From contig DIVK01000020.1 in assembly GCA_002422455.1 (NCBI GenBank), positions 581 through 10,916 of the forward strand: a DNA stretch of 10,336 bases, given 5' to 3'. Below the pieces are notes generated by a model, which saw nothing but the letters and a program-made list of their open reading frames with translations, was not told the origin of the DNA and made no database searches. Within the stretch, counting starts at the first letter, position 1. The number at the start of each line of letters is the position of its first letter. Origin of the DNA: Rhodoferax sp. UBA6134. GTDB taxonomy: Bacteria; Pseudomonadota; Gammaproteobacteria; Burkholderiales; Burkholderiaceae_C. This document shows positions 5,110 to 10,336 of this stretch, one piece after another. The translations under genes were made by a program, and so were the position numbers.

Positions 5110-7612
5110 AACCAGGGTTTTCCAGCAGGGCGCGCAGCCGTGCCGTCAGGTCGGCGGCGGCGATGGCCTTGGAAAACAGCCAGCCCTGGTAAAGCTCACA
5201 ACCGAACTGGCGCAAAAACCGCAGCTGGGCCTCGGTTTCCACGCCCTCGGCCACCAGGGACAACCCCAGGCTGTGCGCCAGGGCAATGATCGCGCGCGCA
5301 ATGGTGGTGTCGCTGGCATCGTCGGGAATGCCGTCCATGAAGCTCTTGTCAATCTTGAGTGTGCTCACTGGCAGGGCCTTGAGATAGCCCAGTGACGAAT
5401 AGCCGGTGCCAAAGTCATCCAGTGCCACGCTGCAGCCCAGGGCGACCAGGGCATCGAGCTGTTCGCGCGCCTGTTCGGGTTGCGTCATGGCCACCGATTC
5501 GGTGATTTCAATGTCCAGCCACTGCGCCTGCGCACCGGTGCGCTGCAGTGCGGCATGCACCTTCTGTGGCAGATCACGCTGGCGAAACTGCTGGGCTGAA
5601 AAATTGACCGCCACCCGCAAGGGCGTGCCGGCCTGCGTCCAGGCGGCAATTTGCGCGCAAGCCGTCTCCAACACCCAGTCCGACAAGGGCAGAATCAGGC
5701 CGGTGGCCTCGGCCACTGGAATGAAGCGCGCCGGCGACACCGGGCCCAGCACCGGGTCATGCCAGCGCAGCAAGGCTTCCGCCCCCACGATGGCGCCGCT
5801 CTCCACGTCCACCTGCGGCTGATAGTGCAATTCCAGCAGCCCCTGGGCCAGCGCCTCTTTCAGGCGGGTGTGCAGCCGCATGTCTTCATGCACACGCTGG
5901 TCCATCTCCCTGGAGTAGCAGGCGTAGGCACCGCGCCCGGCCTCCTTGGCCTGGTACATGGCCATGTCCGCGTAGCGCAGCAGGGTATCACTGTCTTGCG
6001 CATCGTCCGGATAAAAGGCCAGCCCCAGACTGCCGCCTGAGTACACGTCCTGATCCTGCAGGCGGTAGGCCGCCTGCAGGATCAGCAAAAGCTTGGTCGC
6101 CACGGCGACCGCCTCATCCACGTCCGCCAGGTCGGTGAGCAAAATGGCGAACTCGTCGCCACCCAGACGGGCCAGCGTGTCGTTTTCGCGCAGGACGCTA
6201 CGGATACGGGTGCCGACCTGCACCAGCAGGGCGTCTCCGGTGGCATGGCCAAAACTGTCGTTGATGGTTTTGAAATAATCCAGATCGATCAGCAAGACAG
6301 CGACGCGCAGTTCGCTGCGCGCGGCACGCGTCAGGGCCTGGTTCAACTGCAGGCGAAACAACCAGCGGTTCGACAGGCCGGTGAGTTCATCGTGGGTGGC
6401 CTGATGCCGCAGCGATTCTTCAAACCGCTTGCGCTCGCTCAGATCACGGATGTAGGCAATGGCGTGGGGTACCCCCTCGTCGTCCCAGTGCCCCAGCGAA
6501 ATGTCCACCGGCAGCATCCGGCCATCGCGGCGCAGCAGTTTCAGGTCCATCGCCATGCCCATGGCGCGGTTACGGGGTGTCACGAAATAATCCCGCATCG
6601 ACTGCGCGTGGCGCGTGCGCAGGTGCGCGGGCAAAAAAATGTCCACGTTTTGACCGATCAAGTCAGTCGGGGCGTAGCCCGTGAGCGTTTCCATGGCGGG
6701 GTTGGCCATCAGGATGCAGCCGCTGTCGTCAACCCACAGCACACCATCCGGCGCAACAGCCAGCGTTACCTTCTCGCGCAGATGCTGCACCTCCATGCGC
6801 TGCAGCGGCCGCTGCAGCGCCTCGTTGAAAGTGGCATGGAACAAATACAGGTAGGCGGCCACCTTGTAAAGATGCCCCAGCATGTTGGCGCCGTCTTTGT
6901 CGACCACGCCCAGCAGGGTGAAAAACAGTTCCGATACTGCCGACAGGGCCACCGCAAAGCCCAGCGCCACGACACACTCCTGCACCAGCTCCGCGCGGCG
7001 ACGCCAGAGCAGCGCGACCGTCACGAGGTTCACGCCGATGGCCAGCCATTCCAGCCGGATCTTCAGGGGAGTCTGACCCTGGCCCGGAATGAACAGTGCG
7101 GGCAAACGGTCGGGCTCGAACAGGCCGATACAACCCAGGGCGCCGACAGCCACCAGCATCAAGGCCAGGGCCAGACGCTTTCGCAGCACGCTGACGGTGG
7201 GGACTGCGGGCAGCACGGCATACACCAGCAAAGCCACGGCGGCCAGCAGGCGCGCGGCCAGCCAGAAGAACATGGACTTGTGCGGCGTGTTGGCGGTCAC
7301 GGCATTCGGCATGCCGACATAGCTCAGGGTGTGCAGAAAATCGAGCAGGCCCACACCCAGAAAAGCCACTCCCAGCAGCACCACGGCGCCTTTGCGTGCC
7401 GACAGGATGGCGCGGTAGCCGGTGACGAATACCAGCATCGCCACCACCACCGCAAACAACTCCGCAACGCTGTGCCAAAACACGAATCGCATCGGCTCGA
7501 ACACGACTTGCCATGCCGGGTGTGAAACCCACCACAACAGCGGTGGCGCCAGTGCCAGCAGGGTCCACCCCGCGGCAGTTTGGTAAGGATGCGTGTGCCG
7601 GTTGTACTGCAT
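5108..7612 (-). CDS. MASE3-PAS-GGDEF-EAL cyclic-di-GMP turnover protein
   Basis: An 834-aa inner-membrane protein with both cyclic-di-GMP-making and -degrading domains. Residues about 15-270 form several membrane helices with DFLHTLSYVGMP (91-102), typical of the MASE3 sensor. A PAS domain follows at about 280-395 (NPAMETLTGY, ending IRDLSERKRFEESL). The GGDEF domain is at about 400-565 with an intact RLGGDEF (482-488) and an RxxD inhibitory site, REND (475-478), at the usual five-residue distance. The EAL domain is at about 575-830 with EALLRW (612-617), NFSAQQF (670-676), EITES (702-706), DDFGTGYSS (732-740), KID (753-755), EGVE (789-792) and QGWLFSK (809-815). Both catalytic sets look complete, so the net activity cannot be predicted. 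Start ATG 7612 has a weak ribosome-binding site and lies 27 bp after the chemoreceptor stop, so the two form an operon. Confidence 0.93.
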   Translation of the reverse strand: MQYNRHTHPYQTAAGWTLLALAPPLLWWVSHPAWQVVFEPMRFVFWHSVAELFAVVVAMLVFVTGYRAILSARKGAVVLLGVAFLGVGLLDFLHTLSYVGMPNAVTANTPHKSMFFWLAARLLAAVALLVYAVLPAVPTVSVLRKRLALALMLVAVGALGCIGLFEPDRLPALFIPGQGQTPLKIRLEWLAIGVNLVTVALLWRRRAELVQECVVALGFAVALSAVSELFFTLLGVVDKDGANMLGHLYKVAAYLYLFHATFNEALQRPLQRMEVQHLREKVTLAVAPDGVLWVDDSGCILMANPAMETLTGYAPTDLIGQNVDIFLPAHLRTRHAQSMRDYFVTPRNRAMGMAMDLKLLRRDGRMLPVDISLGHWDDEGVPHAIAYIRDLSERKRFEESLRHQATHDELTGLSNRWLFRLQLNQALTRAARSELRVAVLLIDLDYFKTINDSFGHATGDALLVQVGTRIRSVLRENDTLARLGGDEFAILLTDLADVDEAVAVATKLLLILQAAYRLQDQDVYSGGSLGLAFYPDDAQDSDTLLRYADMAMYQAKEAGRGAYACYSREMDQRVHEDMRLHTRLKEALAQGLLELHYQPQVDVESGAIVGAEALLRWHDPVLGPVSPARFIPVAEATGLILPLSDWVLETACAQIAAWTQAGTPLRVAVNFSAQQFRQRDLPQKVHAALQRTGAQAQWLDIEITESVAMTQPEQAREQLDALVALGCSVALDDFGTGYSSLGYLKALPVSTLKIDKSFMDGIPDDASDTTIARAIIALAHSLGLSLVAEGVETEAQLRFLRQFGCELYQGWLFSKAIAAADLTARLRALLENPG

Positions 7613-7639
7613 GCGGGTGAGTGAGTCGGGATCAGTTTA

Positions 7640-9055
7640 CTAAATCGAAAACACCTTGACGGCCTCCACCAGGCGCCGTGCCTGGTCGCTCATGCTGTTG
7701 GCCGCGGCGCTGCTTTGCTCCACCATGGCGGCATTTTGCTGCGTCATCTCATCGAGCTGGGAAACGGCCTGACCGACCTGCGAGATGCCCAGGGTCTGCT
7801 CCCTGGAGGCGGCGGTGATCTCGGTAATCAGGTCATTGACGCGCCTGACCTGGCTCACCACTTCGGTCATGGTCCGCCCGGCGTTGTCTACCAGCCGGCT
7901 GCCGCTTTCAACCTTCTCGACCGAGTCGTCAATCAGAATCTTGATCTCCTTGGCCGCCGCCGCCGAACGGCCCGCCAGACTGCGCACCTCGCTGGCCACC
8001 ACGGCAAAGCCGCGCCCCTGTTCACCGGCACGGGCTGCTTCGACGGCGGCATTGAGGGCCAGGATGTTGGTCTGAAAGGCAATACCGTCAATGACGCTGA
8101 TGATGTCGGCAATCTTGCGGCTGGAATCCGAAATCAGCGCCATGGTGGACACCACATTGGCCACCGCCTCGCCGCCCCGGGCGGCCACTTGCGTGGCGGC
8201 GTTGGCCAACTCGCTGGCCTCTTGCGCCGTGTCGGAGTTCTGGCTTACGGACGCCGTTTGCTGCTCCATCGCCGCCGCAGTCTCTTCCAGACTCGAAGCG
8301 GTTTGTTCGGTGCGGCTGGACAGGTCATTGTTGGCGGCGGCAATCTGCTGGCTGGCCACTTGCACGCCGGATACCTGTTCGTACACGTCGGCCACCAGGG
8401 AGTGCAGGTTCAGACCGGCCTGGTTGATGGCCCGGGAAATCAGGCCGATTTCGTCACAACGGTTGAGGTTCAGCGCCTCGCCCGCCTCACCACTGGCCAC
8501 CTGTTGCGCCACGCCCAGGGCGACGCCCACCCCCAGCAGCGGCAGGCGCACGCGCCAGGCGGCGGGCAAGAGCTGCAGCGCGCTGGCCCAGCGCAGCAGG
8601 CCGGTGCGCACGATCAGGCCGCGATGAAAGGCGATGCCCCGGGCGCGTCCTTCCCGAAAGCTTGCGTACAGCTGCCCGGCGGCCTCGATTTCCGCGCGCG
8701 ACGGCTTGGTACGCACCGACAGATAGCCCACGAGCTGGCCGTTGCGGCGCATGGGCGCGGCGTTGGCCCGCACCCAGTAGTGGTCGCCATTCTGGCGCCG
8801 GTTCTTCACCAGGGCCGTCCAGGACTGCCCCTCCTGCAGGCTGCGCCACATGTCGGCGAAAGCCTCCACCGGCATGTCCGGGTGGCGCACCAGGTTGTGC
8901 GGTTGGCCCATCAGCTCGTCGGCGGCATAGCCGCTGGCGCGGCTGAAGGCGGCGTTGGCGTAGGTGATGCGGCTGGAGGTATCGGTAGTGGACAGCAGGG
9001 TTTCGCTGCCGGGGAACTGGTACTCGTGTTGCGTGACGGGAAGGTTGGTTCTCAT
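7640..9055 (-). CDS. PAS-domain methyl-accepting chemotaxis protein (Aer-like), apparently missing membrane helices
   Basis: A 471-aa chemoreceptor relaying a signal to the CheA/CheW complex. The ATG at 9055 has AGGAG 7 nt upstream. The open frame upstream to 9229 has no such support. An Aer-type PAS domain spans about 20-115 (FSRASGYAADELMGQ, NLVRHPDMP, DHYWVRANAAP), suggesting redox or oxygen sensing through a flavin. The C-terminal signalling domain is complete, including the hairpin tip around IDGIAFQTNILALNAA and EQGRGFAVVASEVRSLA (323-361). Between them the usual pair of transmembrane helices and most of HAMP is reduced to one short hydrophobic stretch, LPLLGVGVAL (171-180), running straight into VAQQVASGEAGEALNLNR. 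Relatives I recall have roughly 50 residues more here. There is no C-terminal CheR/CheB-binding pentapeptide. It is followed after 27 bp by the GGDEF-EAL gene. Confidence 0.92.
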   Translation of the reverse strand: MRTNLPVTQHEYQFPGSETLLSTTDTSSRITYANAAFSRASGYAADELMGQPHNLVRHPDMPVEAFADMWRSLQEGQSWTALVKNRRQNGDHYWVRANAAPMRRNGQLVGYLSVRTKPSRAEIEAAGQLYASFREGRARGIAFHRGLIVRTGLLRWASALQLLPAAWRVRLPLLGVGVALGVAQQVASGEAGEALNLNRCDEIGLISRAINQAGLNLHSLVADVYEQVSGVQVASQQIAAANNDLSSRTEQTASSLEETAAAMEQQTASVSQNSDTAQEASELANAATQVAARGGEAVANVVSTMALISDSSRKIADIISVIDGIAFQTNILALNAAVEAARAGEQGRGFAVVASEVRSLAGRSAAAAKEIKILIDDSVEKVESGSRLVDNAGRTMTEVVSQVRRVNDLITEITAASREQTLGISQVGQAVSQLDEMTQQNAAMVEQSSAAANSMSDQARRLVEAVKVFSI

Positions 9056-9081
9056 GGCTACTCCTGGGGGAATTGCTTGAC

Positions 9082-9104
9082 GGTTTTTGTTTGGCGCAAA
9101 AACC
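9082..9104. repeat. 8-bp inverted repeat just upstream of the chemoreceptor ribosome-binding site
   Basis: GGTTTTTG (9082-9089) and CAAAAACC (9097-9104) are perfectly complementary around a 7-nt spacer. A second repeat, CAGGT-GCGT-ACCTG (9104-9117), abuts it. The pair could be an operator or a stem that gates the ribosome-binding site about 15 nt downstream. Confidence 0.55.
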
Positions 9105-9197
9105 AGGTGCGTACCTGAAACAGGCTGCGAAAAGGCATGAGGGCGGGCAGGCGGCCCATGGGCGCGTTGTGGCTTGCATGCCCAGGCACGCGAATGT

Positions 9198-9222
9198 CGC
9201 CGTGCGCAAGCCTTGCACGGCG
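9198..9222. repeat. 8-bp GC-rich inverted repeat in the leader
   Basis: CGCCGTGC (9198-9205) and GCACGGCG (9215-9222) flank a 9-nt spacer. ATGT (9194-9197) and ACAT (9226-9229) can extend the stem to 12 bp across a 3-nt bulge. This is the strongest stem in the leader. No T-run follows on either strand. Confidence 0.6.
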
Positions 9223-9273
9223 CAGACATGAAATCCGGGAGTGAAAATTTGCAGGCAACTCGGACACGTGCTT

Positions 9274-9294
9274 CAGATCCCGGTGAAGGATCTG
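9274..9294. repeat. 7-bp inverted repeat in the leader
   Basis: CAGATCC (9274-9280) and GGATCTG (9288-9294) are perfectly complementary around a 7-nt spacer. Confidence 0.5.
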
Positions 9295-9408
9295 CCGTTA
9301 CTTCTCGCGACGTGCGTCAGGGACGCCCATCAGCGGGTTAACAAGGCGTGTTCAGGGCCTCAAGAACTTGCAGCCGGGGTCAGGGGCAAGCCAAGCTGGC
9401 TGGACTTC

Positions 9409-9438
9409 TTTATATCAGGGTTCTTTGCGCTAGATCAA
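9409..9438 (-). promoter_or_regulatory. Predicted extended -10 promoter for the chemoreceptor operon, overlapped by an FNR-like box
   Basis: On the minus strand TTGATC (9433-9438, 4/6 to -35), an 18-bp spacer and TATAAA (9409-9414, 5/6 to -10) preceded by TGA (extended -10) form a good promoter reading toward the chemoreceptor. TTGCGCTAGATCAA (9425-9438 as read on the plus strand) resembles the FNR/ANR palindrome TTGAT-N4-ATCAA, with one perfect and one 3/5 half-site. Because it overlaps the -35, an FNR-type protein bound here would more likely repress than activate. Confidence 0.5.
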
Positions 9439-9454
9439 ATAATTTTTTATTTGA
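9435..9454. repeat. AT-rich 8-bp inverted repeat at the end of the response-regulator gene
   Basis: TCAAATAA (9435-9442), four T, TTATTTGA (9447-9454): a perfect 8-bp inverted repeat overlapping the stop codon of the ANTAR gene and touching the predicted downstream promoter. The stem is weak because it is AT-rich. It may be an AT-rich operator or part of a poor terminator. Confidence 0.4.
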
Positions 9455-10061
9455 CGTGTGAATTCAACACTTCCCCAGCCTGGATGATCTCCGTGGCCAG
9501 TTCTGCCAGCTTGCAGCGTCGTTTGCGCGCGGCCCTGCGCAGCATCTCAAAAGCCTCCTTGCGTGCGAGCCGGTACTGCATCATGGTGATGCCGATGGCG
9601 ATGCTGATGCCGCGTTCGGCGTCCAGTGCGGCCTGCAGTTGCTGCCGGGTCGTGCGCAAACTTTGCAGTTCATTGGCGCGTGCCAGCGCCGTTTCGATGG
9701 CGGGGATCAGTTGCGGCAGGTCCAGCGGTTTGACGGCGTAACCCAACGCGCCGTAGCGACTGGCTTGCGCGACGGTCTGGGTGTCGTTGTAGGCGCTCAG
9801 CATCATGAACGGGATGTGGTCAAGTTCGTGCAGACGCCGGGCCAGATGCAGGCCATCGTGGCCGGGCATGCGCATGTCCACGATGGCCAGATCGGGCCGC
9901 TCACCACCGGCCAGCCAGGCTTCGGCATCCTCGGCGGATTCGGCTGTTGCAGTACCGTAGCCGGCGGCGCTGAGGCCGCTGGCCAGCATGGCGAGCACCA
10001 GGCGGTCATCATCCACAATGAGCAGCTTCTTGTCGCTGGCGAAGGGGGCGGATGTCATCAT
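9447..10061 (-). CDS. Response regulator with ANTAR RNA-binding domain (AmiR/NasT type)
   Basis: A 204-aa two-component response regulator whose output binds RNA and relieves transcription termination. The receiver domain (about 12-125) has the acidic trio Asp17-19, phospho-acceptor Asp62 in LAIVDMRMPGHDG, Ser89 in LSAY and Lys111 in VKPLD. A coiled segment (about 125-145) joins it to a C-terminal ANTAR domain with AERGISIAIGITMMQYRL, EAFEMLRRAARKRRCKL and ELATEIIQAGE. ANTAR proteins bind paired stem-loops in mRNA leaders. The ATG at 10061 overlaps the stop of the upstream kinase gene by 4 bp (ATGA), marking a kinase-regulator operon. A second ATG follows at 10058. The regulated leader is not known; the structured leader just downstream is a candidate. 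Confidence 0.92.
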   Translation of the reverse strand: MMTSAPFASDKKLLIVDDDRLVLAMLASGLSAAGYGTATAESAEDAEAWLAGGERPDLAIVDMRMPGHDGLHLARRLHELDHIPFMMLSAYNDTQTVAQASRYGALGYAVKPLDLPQLIPAIETALARANELQSLRTTRQQLQAALDAERGISIAIGITMMQYRLARKEAFEMLRRAARKRRCKLAELATEIIQAGEVLNSHVK

Positions 10062-10336
10062 GCTTGTTGTTTCATATCCAGGGAAATGACGGGCGGCGCC
10101 AGTTCCAGCAGGGTCATGACCTGGTCGCCCTGCTGTTCCCTGACAAGGCGGGCGCCATGACGCGGCAGCAGGACCGCGACCAGTTGCAGGCCGTTGCGGG
10201 ACAGGCCGGTCGACGCATCGTGAGGCGAGAATTGACCGGCGTTGACAATGGTGATCTGCACCACGTCCGGCGCGGCGCCTTTGCGCAGCGCGATGCGCAC
10301 AGTTCCGTGCGCCTTGCCGCCGTGTTTGACGGCATT
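10058..10336 (-). CDS. Sensor histidine kinase, C-terminal ATPase part (runs off right edge)
   Basis: The last 92 codons of a histidine kinase. The visible part opens with NAVKHGG, a classic N-box (Asn and His for ATP/Mg binding), and continues to an unusual G1 region, IVNAGQF. The TGLSRNGLQLVAVLLPRHGARL segment corresponds to G2 and the following helix. The G1 Asp-x-Gly is replaced by Asn-Ala-Gly. I recall similar variants in several betaproteobacterial kinases of this type, so it need not mean inactivity. The stop overlaps the ANTAR regulator start by 4 bp, so the pair is very likely cognate. The sensory part lies outside the window. Confidence 0.8.
   Translation of the reverse strand, partial: NAVKHGGKAHGTVRIALRKGAAPDVVQITIVNAGQFSPHDASTGLSRNGLQLVAVLLPRHGARLVREQQGDQVMTLLELAPPVISLDMKQQA

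Larger units (their letters stand above)
9056..9402 (-). promoter_or_regulatory. Long structured leader upstream of the chemoreceptor/GGDEF-EAL operon
   Basis: If transcription starts at the predicted promoter near 9402, the leader is about 345 nt and contains no convincing gene. It is rich in inverted repeats. These are AGCCA/TGGCT (9389-9401, at the start), GCGTC/GACGC (9314-9326), CAGATCC/GGATCTG (9274-9294), CGCCGTGC/GCACGGCG (9198-9222, extendable by ATGT/ACAT across a bulge), CAGGT/ACCTG (9104-9117) and GGTTTTTG/CAAAAACC (9082-9104), the last ending 27 bp before the ATG. No known riboswitch was recognised. A second promoter inside this region cannot be excluded. Confidence 0.45.

Noticed and set aside
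3865..5289. Long open frame on the plus strand opposite the HD-protein gene
   Set aside because: It is antisense to a better gene, has His/Gln/Arg-rich composition typical of a shadow frame, no recognisable domain, and spans an intergenic region and the end of the EAL gene.
6245..7525. Long open frame on the plus strand opposite the GGDEF-EAL gene
   Set aside because: Gln/His-rich shadow of the complementary codons with no domain or ribosome-binding site.
7715..9118. Long open frame on the plus strand opposite the chemoreceptor gene
   Set aside because: Gly/His/Leu-rich shadow; the minus strand encodes an unmistakable MCP signalling domain.
9056..9229. In-frame 58-codon N-terminal extension of the chemoreceptor starting at an ATG at 9229
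   Set aside because: The peptide is Arg/Pro/Ala-rich with no domain character, the ATG at 9055 has an ideal AGGAG site, and the PAS domain begins soon after it.
9302..9334. Ten-codon frame (ATG to TAA) on the minus strand in the leader, as a leader peptide
   Set aside because: No ribosome-binding site and no amino-acid bias suggesting attenuation.
9056..9402. Cyclic-di-GMP riboswitch in the leader of the GGDEF-EAL operon
   Set aside because: I could not identify the conserved core sequences of class I or II cyclic-di-GMP riboswitches; only generic stems are seen.
9241..9741. Possible small gene on the plus strand starting with GTG at 9241
   Set aside because: Its second half is antisense to the ANTAR domain, no ribosome-binding site is seen, and the first 70 residues match no family I recognise.
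1..10336. CRISPR arrays, tRNA/rRNA genes, insertion sequences or phage attachment sites
   Set aside because: No repeat-spacer series, tRNA-like cloverleaf, transposase frame or terminal inverted repeats were seen.

Overview
The window is GC-rich, densely coded bacterial chromosome. The Aer-like PAS chemoreceptor, the ANTAR response regulator behind a histidine kinase, the MASE3/PAS/GGDEF/EAL protein and the general codon use all fit a Burkholderiales betaproteobacterium, most likely Comamonadaceae (Rhodoferax/Polaromonas-like). That placement is inferred from protein style, not from a search. Almost every gene is regulatory: phosphatase/STAS/kinase partner switching, cyclic-di-GMP turnover, chemoreception and a two-component pair.

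Left part (1-2970). The 5' end of a TolC-family outer-membrane channel gene runs off the left edge on the minus strand. Divergent from it is a plus-strand partner-switching module: a GAF-PP2C phosphatase (RsbU type), a STAS anti-anti-sigma protein (RsbV type) and a small HATPase anti-sigma kinase (RsbW type). The phosphatase gene is separated from the STAS/ATPase pair by about 107 bp holding a three-repeat Pho box with a well-placed -10 and a perfect 13-bp inverted repeat. The last two genes could therefore have their own phosphate-starvation promoter. No sigma-factor gene is visible.

Middle (2948-5109). A strong hairpin separates the module from a convergent secreted FecR-domain protein gene. 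Upstream of fecR on the same strand is a long, poorly characterised protein with an N-terminal HD-phosphohydrolase-like motif. A terminator-like hairpin whose U-tract overlaps the predicted fecR -35 lies between them.

Right part (5062-10336), all minus strand: a partial histidine kinase, an ANTAR response regulator overlapping it by 4 bp, a roughly 345-nt leader rich in inverted repeats, a PAS methyl-accepting chemotaxis protein, and 27 bp later an 834-aa MASE3-PAS-GGDEF-EAL protein. Just past that stop codon, in another frame, lie the last 15 codons of a second GGDEF domain, a relic of a lost diguanylate cyclase gene.

As a unit, the window joins environmental sensing (kinase/ANTAR pair, chemoreceptor, MASE3-PAS) to cyclic-di-GMP metabolism and a partner switch next to a TolC export channel. 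A link to surface attachment or adhesin secretion is plausible, but is inference only. The most noteworthy signals are the Pho-box control of the STAS/kinase pair, the structured leader next to an RNA-binding ANTAR regulator, the chemoreceptor that seems to have lost its membrane segments, and the GGDEF relic.
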